A DNA stretch of 38,120 nt from a bacterium (lineage in GTDB: Bacteria; Babelota; Babeliae; Babelales; Vermiphilaceae): positions 1-38,120 of the forward strand of contig JAJYDS010000012.1 of the NCBI GenBank assembly GCA_021777215.1, in the 5' to 3' direction. A program made the translations under genes and the position numbers. The first letter of the stretch is position 1, and every line of letters begins with the position of its first letter. Shown piece by piece: positions 24,102 to 32,225 of this stretch. The notes under the pieces are model-generated. The model was not told the DNA's origin, did no database searches, and saw nothing but the letters and a program-made list of their open reading frames with translations.

Positions 24102-26384
24102 TTAGCTTGCCGTTCTTAATTTTGCCAATTCATTCTGCGCAAGCCTTTTTATATCAGGATTGCTGTTAGAACTCGTAATGCATTGTTGTAATTCTGTCCG
24201 TGCCTGACTTATTTGGCCTAGTTTCTCCAGGCAACTGGCTATGCGGAGACTCAGATGAGGGAACGAGACATTGTGTTGCCGTAATGCTTGAAACGTAACC
24301 AGGGCCTCTTGCGGTTTTCCCATCATGAAATACGATTCGCCCATATTATAAGCGATCTTATAATCATGAGGGTTTTGTTGTGCTAACTTTTCATACAGGG
24401 CGATCGCTTGGGGAAACTGTTTAGCTAAGTGATACGCATTAGCCAGATTGAATACAGCTTCAGGGTATTGAGGATTTATTTCAAGGACTTTTTTATAGGC
24501 AAAAATGGCGTCATCATATTTCTTTACCTGCAGAGCCAGTTGTGCCCAGGTGGCAAAACCGATATCTGTATCTAAATCTGCTTTGGTGCATGCACTTTTT
24601 AAATGTTCGCAGGCTGTTTCATTATCTCCTTGTGCCATGCAGGCGCGTGCGAGATTGAAAAATGCTTTGCCGTAATAAGGGCGTAGTTTAAGAGCAGTAG
24701 CCAATACTTTTTTAGCCGTCTCATAGTCTTTTTTATGTATCAGAAATGATGCAAGATTATTATATCCTTCAGGGTAATAGGGATTGATGGCCAACCCTTG
24801 TTTGAGAGCTTCAATTGCTTCATCAATGCGTTCTAAACTACCATAACAGACGGCTAAGTTATTGCAAGGATCAGGGTATTTTTTATCCATCGCGATAGCT
24901 TTTTTAAAATAAGGAATTGCTTCGCGATATTTTTTTTGTCCAAGTGATAACTCAACACCATAGTTGTTATAAGCGCGTGCTTTTCCTGGTGCATTTTTAA
25001 TAATGCTACCCCAAAATTCAACGCCAGAACTCCAGACCTGATTGCGCAAAAAAGTTGCGCTTCCAAAAGGAATTGCCAGGAGTAATGAGCAGGTGATGCT
25101 GCTCAGGCCGGGAGTGTGTAAAAATGACGGTGTATAGTTTTCTGTTAGAGCTGTAAAAAGCCCCACTAATGCACTAGCGATGACAAAAAGCCACCCGAGT
25201 GAGCTCATATACGTTTTATAGTCAACGAGCAATTCAGAGGAGGGAATAATACTTGAGCGTGGTGCAATGCAGATGAAAAACCAGATAAAACCAAAGGCGA
25301 TAGGATTGGCATGATTTTTTATGAGCATGCGCACTATGCTATAGCCAATAAGAATGAGTCCTAAAAAGGGGAAGAAACTGTCGGGAGCAAAAAAGCCGCG
25401 CGAAAGAACCCAGTCATATTCGACACTCATAGAAAATGGCCAGATGAAAATCCAGAGGTAATGGAGAATAACTTTAAACTGTGAGATGAAAAAACTATAG
25501 GGCAAAATTTTGTCAGTAGGATTGGGTGTCAAAACGTTTCCAATGTTATTATAGGCAACGTTTTTTAGGGTTAATGCATTGCTAAAAAAGCCAAACCATG
25601 AGCGATAGAAAAAGAGGACTTCGCCAAAAATTGTCGCATGAAGCCAGAGCCGTTTTTTAAATGAAACCCATTGGCCTTGTGCAATAAAAAACCAGTCAAT
25701 GGTTACAATAAGTGCAGGTGCTACAATGGCAATTTCTTTGGTATAGCAGGAAAAAAAACCGAAGATGTATAAAAGGAGAAGGGCTATGCCTTTAACGAAG
25801 ACTGATTGACTGCGACAAAATACGAGAAAGCACGTGGTCATACTTAAGGTGGCGAGCGTGGCAAGTCCTTCTAACTCGCCCTGAATGACATATGAAACTG
25901 TTTGTGTTTGCACGGGATGAAGCAAGAAAAGTGCCGTGGTGATTGTTGCTATAAGCAGTGCATTATTTTTGAAAAAACTCTCTTTTTTTAAATTGGTGAG
26001 CGCAAGTGCCGTTATGCAAAAGGTGAGCAACCCGTTGGTTGTGTGAATTATCAGGTTTCCCACTCGATAGGAAAATGGATCAAACCTTCCAATGCTGAAA
26101 TGGATTGCGTTCAACCAGTAAGCAATCCATCGTGATCCAGTCATAAAAAGTTCCCTGAAGGTGTTATGCCGTATGGAAAAGTGTTTGGTTATATTGGCCA
26201 CATCATCAAATTGAAAGGCGAAGTGCATAGATGGCCAGTAAACCAGCACCGTTATGGCAGAAAGGAGTATCGGGGGAAGGATATAATAAAACCAGGCTAT
26301 AGAGGTTTGTTGGCTGCTTGCAAGCTTAGCTTGACCAATGTTTGTGCTCGGATTTGCTTGTGGTCGCACAGTGTTTTTTGCCAC
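24102..26384 (-). CDS. TMTC-like membrane protein with C-terminal TPR repeats (putative GT-C glycosyltransferase)
   Basis: A 760-residue protein. Residues about 30-460 contain many transmembrane helices, with FQFDDVANI (FDD at 59-61) in the first non-cytoplasmic loop, the acidic-pair position of GT-C transferases (PMT, TMTC, ArnT types). Residues about 465-755 hold roughly eight TPR repeats (for example AYNNYGVELSLGQKKYREAI, EGYNNLASFLIHKKDYETA, AVFNLANAYHLAKQFPQAIA). The same order occurs in animal TMTC O-mannosyltransferases and in many bacterial proteins. The start is GTG at 26384, with AAGGAG (26393-26398) 8 bp upstream; a TTG at 26435 lacks a site. Likely transfers a lipid-linked sugar to exported proteins or glycans; the substrate is unknown. 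Confidence 0.8.
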   Translation of the reverse strand: MAKNTVRPQANPSTNIGQAKLASSQQTSIAWFYYILPPILLSAITVLVYWPSMHFAFQFDDVANITKHFSIRHNTFRELFMTGSRWIAYWLNAIHFSIGRFDPFSYRVGNLIIHTTNGLLTFCITALALTNLKKESFFKNNALLIATITTALFLLHPVQTQTVSYVIQGELEGLATLATLSMTTCFLVFCRSQSVFVKGIALLLLYIFGFFSCYTKEIAIVAPALIVTIDWFFIAQGQWVSFKKRLWLHATIFGEVLFFYRSWFGFFSNALTLKNVAYNNIGNVLTPNPTDKILPYSFFISQFKVILHYLWIFIWPFSMSVEYDWVLSRGFFAPDSFFPFLGLILIGYSIVRMLIKNHANPIAFGFIWFFICIAPRSSIIPSSELLVDYKTYMSSLGWLFVIASALVGLFTALTENYTPSFLHTPGLSSITCSLLLAIPFGSATFLRNQVWSSGVEFWGSIIKNAPGKARAYNNYGVELSLGQKKYREAIPYFKKAIAMDKKYPDPCNNLAVCYGSLERIDEAIEALKQGLAINPYYPEGYNNLASFLIHKKDYETAKKVLATALKLRPYYGKAFFNLARACMAQGDNETACEHLKSACTKADLDTDIGFATWAQLALQVKKYDDAIFAYKKVLEINPQYPEAVFNLANAYHLAKQFPQAIALYEKLAQQNPHDYKIAYNMGESYFMMGKPQEALVTFQALRQHNVSFPHLSLRIASCLEKLGQISQARTELQQCITSSNSNPDIKRLAQNELAKLRTAS

Positions 26385-26480
26385 GAGAAAGTCTCCTTTT
26401 TGGCTGCATTCTTTTTGAACGAGACCAATATACAAAGGAGGATCCTGTTTGACAATAGAGATTGTGGATTTGTAATCGTT

Positions 26481-26693
26481 TTAGGCGCCTTTTTTGAAGG
26501 CAAAGTAACGTAATGCTGATCCCAGAAGAATATAAACGATTGCAGCACCAATAAGAGCCGAATAAAATTCGGGGGCCAATTCTATGGGATTTCTAAAACC
26601 ATAATAAGTAGCGATGGCATAGGCAAGACTTGCAATGAATACGATAAGAAAAAAATCGGCTACTTGTTGCTTGAGAAAATGAAAATAGGTCAT
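26481..26693 (-). CDS. Small membrane protein, two transmembrane helices
   Basis: A 70-residue protein with hydrophobic segments at about residues 12-33 (ADFFLIVFIASLAYAIATYY) and 44-60 (SALIGAAIVYILLGSALRYF) and a positive C-terminus. No family recognised. Ribosome-site support is weak (an AAAGAA-like sequence). It lies about 95 bp upstream of the TMTC-like gene on the same strand. It could be an accessory membrane subunit or simply a small unknown protein. The 192 bp between its start and the next plus-strand gene hold no other clear gene. Confidence 0.5.
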   Translation of the reverse strand: MTYFHFLKQQVADFFLIVFIASLAYAIATYYGFRNPIELAPEFYSALIGAAIVYILLGSALRYFAFKKGA

Positions 26694-26886
26694 CGGATAA
26701 TTCTTTGTTTTTTGTTGAAGGGAGTTTTTTAGTTTGATCGTACCATACTTTTGTATAATAAAGTATTGCCAAGAATGTATCGAGTAAAGGCTTTTTATTG
26801 TTCATGGTAGGCCGCTGGATTGACCGTTCTGGTGTTTTCACCTAGTATAGAGCTATAAAGAGCTCTTTTTTTACCCCCGAGGTTGT

Positions 26887-27561
26887 ATGTTAACACTGGG
26901 TACCGCAAAAAACATCATTCACACTGTTTCGATGCTATTGGCCTATATAATCGTAGTGCCTATTGCCGGATATGCTCGGGCATGGATGGCTAAAAAAATG
27001 GGTGATGATACGCCGGAGGAATTAGGTTTTTTAACGCTTGATCCCTTTAAACATGCGGATTTTATTGGTCTGTTGTGCCTTCTTTTTTTTGGTGTTGGGT
27101 GGGGTAAAAATAGTCCTGTTAATCCTTCAAATATAATTTATAGTCCTCGTGGGTGGCTTAAGCTAGGACTTGTTTTTTTTACTGACGTATTCTGTTATTT
27201 TATGTTTGCCTTACTTGCATTAACTGTTGATCTGGCGTTAGTGGGCCAAGAAGTTTTTGCACTGATTGGCCAAGGAGGAGTTCCTGCTTCTTCATTGGTT
27301 ATTTCTATAGCTTCCGTACTTACGTTTATAATCTATTGGACTATTGTTCTAGCCGCTATTTTTTCTATTATTCGTCTTTTTGAATTTTTGATGGTTTTAA
27401 ATCCACGGTGGTTTGCTTATTACATGACGCATAATCAGCTTTTTTTGGTGGTACTCTATTTTGTTGTTATTTTCTTTGTGACGCCACCGATTAAGTTGTT
27501 ATTGAGTCTTCTCATTTCCTATCTTGCTACCGGTATTTTGCATGTAGTGGGATTCATGTGA
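26887..27561 (+). CDS. M50 site-2-protease-like membrane protein lacking the HExxH catalytic motif
   Basis: A 224-residue multi-pass membrane protein. Residues 20-81 align with bacterial site-2 protease-family proteins (short M50 type): the usual HEYAHAWVAxxxGDxTA segment becomes AGYARAWMAKKMGDDTP (27-43), and the usual LTLNPxxHxDxxG segment becomes LTLDPFKHADFIG (49-61), followed by GWGKNSPVNPSNI. The two zinc histidines and the catalytic glutamate of HExxH are thus Ala27, Arg31 and Gly28, so metalloprotease activity is not expected, although flanking residues are well kept. GAGG precedes the ATG by 4 bp. tyrS follows after 36 bp, probably on the same transcript. It may be a pseudoprotease that binds membrane substrates. 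Confidence 0.72.
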   Translation: MLTLGTAKNIIHTVSMLLAYIIVVPIAGYARAWMAKKMGDDTPEELGFLTLDPFKHADFIGLLCLLFFGVGWGKNSPVNPSNIIYSPRGWLKLGLVFFTDVFCYFMFALLALTVDLALVGQEVFALIGQGGVPASSLVISIASVLTFIIYWTIVLAAIFSIIRLFEFLMVLNPRWFAYYMTHNQLFLVVLYFVVIFFVTPPIKLLLSLLISYLATGILHVVGFM

Positions 27562-27597
27562 AGAATTCTGTAAAAAAACTGTGTAAGGAATGAGTTT

Positions 27598-28794
27598 ATG
27601 ATCGATCTGAAAAAAAGCTTAGAAATTATAAAAACGGGTACGGCGCAAATTGTACCTGAAGAACAATTAATTAAAAAACTTGAGTCTGGCCGTCCTTTAA
27701 AAATAAAATTGGGCATGGATCCAACGGCCCCCGATCTTCATTTGGGGCATGCGGTCGTGCTTGGCAAGATGCGACAGCTGCAGGATTTAGGCCATGAAAT
27801 TATTTTTATTATCGGTGATTTTACCGCACGTATAGGTGACCCAACGGGCAAATCGAAAACGCGGCCACCATTGACCGAAGAAGAAATTCAACATAATACC
27901 CGAACCTATTTTGAGCAATTAGGAAAAATTTTAGATACCAATAAAATGAGGGTGGTCTATAATTCCGAGTGGCTTGATAGTCTTACGGTTAAAGAAATGG
28001 TGAAGCTGTGTGCCAAAACAACGGTTGCCAGAATTATAGAACGAGAAGATTTTGCACGACGGCTTGCAAATAATACGTCGATTGGTTTTCATGAATTACT
28101 GTATCCTCTTTTTCAAGGGTACGACTCGGTAGTACTTAATGCTGATATCGAATTGGGCGGTACTGATCAAACATTTAATTTGCTTTTTGGCCGCTATTTA
28201 CAAGAGCAGTTTGGCCAAGAGCCACAAGTAATTCTCACTATGCCTCTACTTGAGGGGCTTGATGGTAAAGAAAAAATGTCCAAATCATTGGGCAATGCTA
28301 TTGGATTGACAGAAACACCTGACAATGCCTTTGGTAAGCTTATGTCTATCTCAGACAAGCTTATGTGGCGCTATTTTAAGTTATTACTGAGCTCGACTGA
28401 TGCTGAATTGAGTCAAATGGAGGAACGTATTGCTGCCGGCACACTTAATCCTATGGGACTTAAAAAAGATATGGCGCAAGAAATTCTTGTTCGTTTTTGG
28501 GGGGCTGATCAGGCTCTTAAAGCACGAGAACGCTTTGAAGCTGTTTTTCAGAAAAAGGATTATTCCGCTGCGCAAGAAGTCGATGTGCCCAAAGAGTTGC
28601 CTAATCCAGTCTGGATTGTTGAGTTAATTAAAGCATTTGCGGATGTTAAATCTTCGTCTGATGCGCGTCGCCTGATTGAATCAGGAGCGGTTTGTGTGGA
28701 TGAAAAACCCATTACTGATTTTAAGACTGAAGTGCATTGGAAGTCGGGAATGGTGCTCAAGGTTGGCAAGCATCGCATTTATCGCATAAAGTGA
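27598..28794 (+). CDS. tyrS: Tyrosyl-tRNA synthetase
   Basis: Charges tRNA-Tyr. Class I motifs: HLGH (48-51, the HIGH equivalent) in DPTAPDLHLGH and KMSKS in GKEKMSKSLGNA. The tyrosine-binding region includes LYPLFQGYDSV and LGGTDQTFNL. A C-terminal S4 RNA-binding domain spans about 335-398 (SSSDARRLIESGAVCVD). The 398-residue length and the GDFTARIGDPTGKS motif fit the TyrZ/TyrS2 subtype. AAGGAA precedes the ATG. No T-box leader is visible in the 36-bp gap to the M50-like gene. A weak hairpin follows the stop. Confidence 0.96.
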   Translation: MIDLKKSLEIIKTGTAQIVPEEQLIKKLESGRPLKIKLGMDPTAPDLHLGHAVVLGKMRQLQDLGHEIIFIIGDFTARIGDPTGKSKTRPPLTEEEIQHNTRTYFEQLGKILDTNKMRVVYNSEWLDSLTVKEMVKLCAKTTVARIIEREDFARRLANNTSIGFHELLYPLFQGYDSVVLNADIELGGTDQTFNLLFGRYLQEQFGQEPQVILTMPLLEGLDGKEKMSKSLGNAIGLTETPDNAFGKLMSISDKLMWRYFKLLLSSTDAELSQMEERIAAGTLNPMGLKKDMAQEILVRFWGADQALKARERFEAVFQKKDYSAAQEVDVPKELPNPVWIVELIKAFADVKSSSDARRLIESGAVCVDEKPITDFKTEVHWKSGMVLKVGKHRIYRIK

Positions 28795-28802
28795 GATTTT
28801 TA

Positions 28803-28821
28803 TCCCCGCGGGAGCTTTTTT
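28803..28821 (+). terminator. Weak hairpin plus T6 after tyrS
   Basis: A short TCCC-CGC-GGGA hairpin (28803-28813) is followed by GC and T6. The stem is only 4 bp, so partial termination at best. Confidence 0.35.
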
Positions 28822-28937
28822 ATTTCAGATGCTCTTTTTTTAGGTGATTTTTTTATTAAAAACCATTGATTTTAATTGGATTTGCTTGCTATTTTTATAG
28901 GTAGTGAGTGTTTTGTTTATCTAAAAAGGAGATTGAC

Positions 28938-29342
28938 ATGTCTATTATTCGTTGGCGTCCATTTGAGGATTTAGAAGAATCGTTTGAAGATATTGAAGCT
29001 TTTCGTGCTAATGGTTGGGATCTGGCAGCTGATGTGTATGAAGATCAAGACAAGATAGTAGTTGAGATGCACTTGCCGGGTATTGATCCAGATAAAGTCA
29101 ATATTGACGTAGATGAAAATTATCTGCGCATTTCCGGATCGCGCGAAGAATCTGAAGAAAAGAAAGAAAAGAATTTTTTCAAAAAAGAGATCAGACGTGG
29201 TAGCTTTGAGCGTGTGATACCGCTTCCTTGTGCGGTTGAAAGTGAAAAAGCACAAGCCGAGTGCAAAGAGGGCGCCCTGAAAGTTATTTTGCCTAAAAAA
29301 CAGGGTAAACAGCCAAGTAAGATTCAGATTAAAAAGAAGTAA
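28938..29342 (+). CDS. Small heat shock protein, Hsp20 family
   Basis: An ATP-independent chaperone that holds unfolded proteins. The 134-residue product has an alpha-crystallin domain at about 30-120 (DLAADVYEDQDKIVVEMHLP ... YLRISGSREE ... RGSFERVIPLP) ending in the A-x-x-x-GxLxVxxPK pattern, here EGALKVILPK (111-120), and a C-terminal I-x-I motif (IQI, 129-131) used for oligomer assembly. The start at 28938 is backed by AGGAG 6 bp upstream; the ORF extension to 28908 is not needed. A possible promoter (TTGATT at 28866-28871, TATTTT at 28890-28895) is weak and no CIRCE-type repeat is seen. Confidence 0.94.
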   Translation: MSIIRWRPFEDLEESFEDIEAFRANGWDLAADVYEDQDKIVVEMHLPGIDPDKVNIDVDENYLRISGSREESEEKKEKNFFKKEIRRGSFERVIPLPCAVESEKAQAECKEGALKVILPKKQGKQPSKIQIKKK

Positions 29343-29350
29343 TTTTAAAC

Positions 29351-29391
29351 AAAAAAGCCTCTTGAAAGCTCAAGAGGCTTTTTTGTTTTTT
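29351..29391. terminator. Bidirectional terminator between hsp20 and the deoxynucleoside kinase gene
   Basis: AAAAAAGCCTCTTGA (29351-29365) and TCAAGAGGCTTTTTT (29370-29384) pair perfectly over 15 bp with loop AAGC. T-tracts follow on both strands, suiting two convergent genes. Confidence 0.93.
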
Positions 29392-29403
29392 GATAAACCT
29401 TTT

Positions 29404-30108
29404 TTATTTGTTAATTTGTTTCTGCAATGCTCGTGTTGCTGAAAACGTTGCTTGCGTCTGCGCCAAAAATGTTTGTACTGCCGCGACATGTTCTTGGAAT
29501 TTTTTGCTATCAGCTTCAAATTCTTGATCACAATCAAGAATGAGCACCGGGGTCTCTTTAAGTTGCGGAATTACTTCTTTCTTATCGATCAAAAAATCAT
29601 CATGCCGTTGGTGTAGCTGTTTTAAATAAGAAAGCTGAAGTGTTTTTTCAGCGGAACGGTTGCGTTTTTTAGCGCGTTCATAGCAAATGTCAGGTGCGGT
29701 ACGTAGATAGATAAAACCAACAGGAGTTTGGCAGCGGGTAGGCACGAGGAAGTTAAACCAGTCTTCGTACATATGCCATTCCACTTTGTTCAAAAAATTG
29801 TTTGCGAAACTATTTTTGGCAAAGCAATAGTGACCTGAATAAATAGAACGCTCAAAGATACGGTTGAGATCAGGATTTTCTTGTTCTTGCATATGCTCTT
29901 TGACACGGCACATCATCGTGAGGGTTTCAAAAGTATAAGCCCAGCGTTTTGGTTGTTGGTAAAAATTGGCAAGAAGCGATTCGCCATACGTTTTATCCTG
30001 CCAACTGTAGACGGGTTCAAGTACAATAGAAATTTCTGGCGTTTGTTTTGCCAATAACTTTAAGAACGTTGATTTCCCCGCCCCAATATTTCCTTCTACG
30101 ATATACAT
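29404..30108 (-). CDS. Deoxynucleoside kinase (dAK/dGK/dCK family)
   Basis: Phosphorylates deoxynucleosides for dNTP salvage. The 234-residue product opens with the P-loop EGNIGAGKST (5-14). It has the base-binding EPVYSW segment, the (D/E)RS motif in RIFERSIYSGHYCFAK, and an arginine-rich LID (RAKKRNRSAEKTL). This is the animal/Bacillus-type deoxynucleoside kinase family, not thymidylate kinase. The start is set at 30108; GGGG lies about 7 bp before it. A well-formed promoter precedes it at 30155-30183. Substrate specificity cannot be read from sequence alone. Salvage would fit an organism taking nucleosides from a host. Confidence 0.88.
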   Translation of the reverse strand: MYIVEGNIGAGKSTFLKLLAKQTPEISIVLEPVYSWQDKTYGESLLANFYQQPKRWAYTFETLTMMCRVKEHMQEQENPDLNRIFERSIYSGHYCFAKNSFANNFLNKVEWHMYEDWFNFLVPTRCQTPVGFIYLRTAPDICYERAKKRNRSAEKTLQLSYLKQLHQRHDDFLIDKKEVIPQLKETPVLILDCDQEFEADSKKFQEHVAAVQTFLAQTQATFSATRALQKQINK

Positions 30109-30154
30109 GATCAAGCCCCGTTTTTCTGAAAAAATCTGTTTTATGCCTTCTTTA

Positions 30155-30183
30155 ATAATACGGGCTCTGAGCGATTAGTGCAA
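30155..30183 (-). promoter_or_regulatory. Promoter for the deoxynucleoside kinase gene
   Basis: TTGCAC (30178-30183) and TATTAT (30155-30160) are 17 bp apart on the minus strand, with a start point expected about 40 nt before the ATG. Confidence 0.6.
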
Positions 30184-30210
30184 TCGGTTCAATTGCTGCA
30201 TCTGTACGGC

Positions 30211-31416
30211 TTAAACAGATTCGATTTTTCCCTGTGCTGGTTGGTGCGCTGTCTGTATCTGAGAGGTTAATTCGGGCACGATAATACGATTAATGTTGGG
30301 GGTAAGCCTGGTGATGACTTCTCGAGGGTTTGCATTACCAATAAGGGCAACCAGTTCTGCGGCACGAAGATGATCATAATCGCCTATTAATGTGACCTCA
30401 TCTTGTAGTTGTATGTCGTGTAAGCCGGTGATGTCGATAATAGTGGCATTCATGCAGACGCGGCCAATAACTGGGGCATACTGGTTTTTAACCAGGACAA
30501 AGCGATCCTGGGTATATAATTTACGATCATAACTTTCATAGTAGCCGACGGGCAATACGGCAATTTTGGTTGGCCGTGAGGTTGTATAGGTGCGATCATA
30601 GCCGACGGGGGTGTTAGCCGGCAATTCCCGTATGGCGCCTATTTTTGTTTTCCAGCTGAGTATTGGTTGCAGATCGGCTCCGGTATAGTTGGTTAGGATT
30701 TGTTTTTTTATGCTCTCAGAATGCCAAAAACCATAGATTCCTGCACCGATACGTGCCGTGTTTAGCTCAGGATATTCTGCCATAAAAGCACCAGTGACGG
30801 CCGAGTTTGCGGCATGTTTATAGGGTATCTCAATACCCGCGGCAGCCACTTGTGAGCAAACGGCGGAAAATTGGTCTAGTTGGTAGCGGGTATAGTCTTG
30901 GCTATTAGGTTCAGCACAGTGGGTAAAAATACCATCCACAAGGATACCAGGGAGCGTTTTTGCTTGTTTAATGACCGTTAGTGCTTGTTCGGGGAAAAAG
31001 CCAAATCGTGACATGCCGGTGTCGATTTTTATGTGTACTGAAAATCTTTTTTTTGCCTCCAGTGCTCGTGCATTAAGTTCATGGAGTGTTGCTATATCAT
31101 GAATTGGCAGTGCAATATGCATATGAAGCGCGTTACGTGGATCTTCGTCGATAAATCCAAGCACCACTATTGGTTTTTTTATGCCCAATGCGCGTAATTC
31201 CAGTGCCTCGGATAGATTTGAGGTGGCAAGCCAGTCGACGGCAGGGTTTGCGTCGCACAGTTGGCCCATTTGATAACTGCCATGGCCGTACCCGTTGCTT
31301 TTAATAACAGCAACGAAGGTTTTTTGTGGACCGAGCATGCGCCGGTATGTGGCAACGTTTTGATTGAAGAGGGTAGCGCTTAGCTCGATCCATGAATGTG
31401 GCTTGGTCAGAATCAT
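30211..31416 (-). CDS. alr: Alanine racemase
   Basis: A PLP enzyme making D-alanine for peptidoglycan. The PLP lysine is K39 in AVIKSNGYGHG. The second catalytic base is the Tyr in VGYDRTY. Other family segments: IDTGMSRFGF, HCAEPNSQDY (usually HfA.AD), ARIGAGIYGF, and the C-terminal beta-domain with VGYYESYDRKL, VIGRVCMNATIID and EVTLIG. The 401-residue length is slightly long owing to a short C-terminal tail. AAGGAT lies directly before the ATG and is right next to the T-run of the preceding terminator (31427-31452). Its presence, with the division and pal genes, argues for a peptidoglycan-containing envelope. Confidence 0.95.
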   Translation of the reverse strand: MILTKPHSWIELSATLFNQNVATYRRMLGPQKTFVAVIKSNGYGHGSYQMGQLCDANPAVDWLATSNLSEALELRALGIKKPIVVLGFIDEDPRNALHMHIALPIHDIATLHELNARALEAKKRFSVHIKIDTGMSRFGFFPEQALTVIKQAKTLPGILVDGIFTHCAEPNSQDYTRYQLDQFSAVCSQVAAAGIEIPYKHAANSAVTGAFMAEYPELNTARIGAGIYGFWHSESIKKQILTNYTGADLQPILSWKTKIGAIRELPANTPVGYDRTYTTSRPTKIAVLPVGYYESYDRKLYTQDRFVLVKNQYAPVIGRVCMNATIIDITGLHDIQLQDEVTLIGDYDHLRAAELVALIGNANPREVITRLTPNINRIIVPELTSQIQTAHQPAQGKIESV

Positions 31417-31426
31417 GCGGATCCTT

Positions 31427-31452
31427 AAAAAAATCCCCCCGATTTCCGGGGG
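31427..31452 (-). terminator. Intrinsic terminator between the exported Hsp20-like gene and alr
   Basis: Minus strand: CCCCCG (31447-31452) pairs with CGGGGG (31436-31441) around GAAAT, followed by GATTTTTTT. It lies 6 bp past the stop at 31459 and 10 bp before the alr start, so alr depends on readthrough or on a start within the terminator region. Confidence 0.82.
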
Positions 31453-31458
31453 TATATG

Positions 31459-32046
31459 TTATTTGTTGTTTATCACAACAGGTATCTTTTTTATTTCTTT
31501 TTTCTTGTCTATGTACGGCATCGAGATGGTCAGCGTTTGGCTTTTTTTATCATACTGTATATCTGCTTTGGTCAGATCGATGCGCCCTGAAAGGAGCTGT
31601 CCCATTTCATAGGCTCCAAAAGAAGTATATACTGCGGCCTTATCGTTTTTCTTTTCTTCTTTTTTGTTCTCTTTTGTATGGGTCAATGAGAGGAGCTTTT
31701 CTTGAGCAGCAAGGATGATTGCATCTTGATCTGTTTTTATTTTAAGTTGGTCAGAGTCATCATTTAAGCTCGCTTCTAGCGCCTCTGTTTTTAAGTTTTT
31801 GATGGTGACGATTACTGCCGATTCTTTATCTTTTTCTTCGACGGTTATCCCAAGGTCTGTGCCGTTTTCTGCTGAAAGAGATTGGTCAAGTTCTTTGCCA
31901 AACTCATTCATACGTTCAACCATGGAATCGAATGCTTTTTCCATGCGCTGCATTTCTTGTCTAAAACTTATGTGCCAGGCTGATTCGCTACGGGCATTAA
32001 CGGCGAGCGTTGCTGTCAGCAGGCTGATAACAAGAGCTTTGTTCAT
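31459..32046 (-). CDS. Exported Hsp20-like (alpha-crystallin-fold) protein
   Basis: A 195-residue protein with a signal peptide (MNKALVISLLTATLAVNARS) and a helical N-terminal part (FRQEMQRMEKAFDSMVERM). A beta-rich region follows (about 68-195): ITVEEKDKESAVIVTIKNL and LKIKTDQDAIILAAQ, then, after a Lys/Glu-rich insert, SQTLTISMPYIDK and KKIPVVINNK. The strand order, the L-x-I-x-x-P segment and the terminal hydrophobic-x-hydrophobic motif resemble the Hsp20 domain, although similarity is weak. If right, it is a periplasmic holdase. AAGGAGG precedes the ATG at 7 bp, and a good promoter is upstream. Own terminator follows. Confidence 0.65.
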   Translation of the reverse strand: MNKALVISLLTATLAVNARSESAWHISFRQEMQRMEKAFDSMVERMNEFGKELDQSLSAENGTDLGITVEEKDKESAVIVTIKNLKTEALEASLNDDSDQLKIKTDQDAIILAAQEKLLSLTHTKENKKEEKKNDKAAVYTSFGAYEMGQLLSGRIDLTKADIQYDKKSQTLTISMPYIDKKKEIKKIPVVINNK

Positions 32047-32087
32047 AGAAAATCCTCCTTAAACTATGGGTTTAAACATTTGATCCA

Positions 32088-32116
32088 AGAATAGCAAAAA
32101 AGCAAAAACGTGACAA
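32088..32116 (-). promoter_or_regulatory. Promoter for the exported Hsp20-like gene
   Basis: TTGTCA (32111-32116) and TATTCT (32088-32093) are 17 bp apart on the minus strand, a close sigma70-type match with a leader of about 35 nt. Confidence 0.62.
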
Positions 32117-32179
32117 GCGAGATTAATCGCGTGGCGGCGTATTAAGAAAAAAGGGTTTTTGTTGTGTGATAACCTAGTT

Positions 32180-32208
32180 TTGTTAAACTGAAGGTAATTA
32201 TTTATATT
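32180..32208 (+). promoter_or_regulatory. Promoter for rlmB
   Basis: TTGTTA (32180-32185) and TATATT (32203-32208) are 17 bp apart; the start point would be within about 10 bp of the ATG at 32226, giving a very short leader. Confidence 0.5.
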
Positions 32209-32225
32209 TAATTTTGGGTAGGGCT

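Noticed and set aside
26593-26841. 82-codon minus-strand reading frame overlapping the small membrane protein gene
   Set aside because: Its C-terminal half is out-of-frame membrane-protein sequence and composition is unlike a real protein; the 26481-26693 frame is the better candidate.
27562-27597. T-box leader for tyrS
   Set aside because: The 36-bp gap cannot hold a T-box; no specifier or antiterminator sequence is visible.
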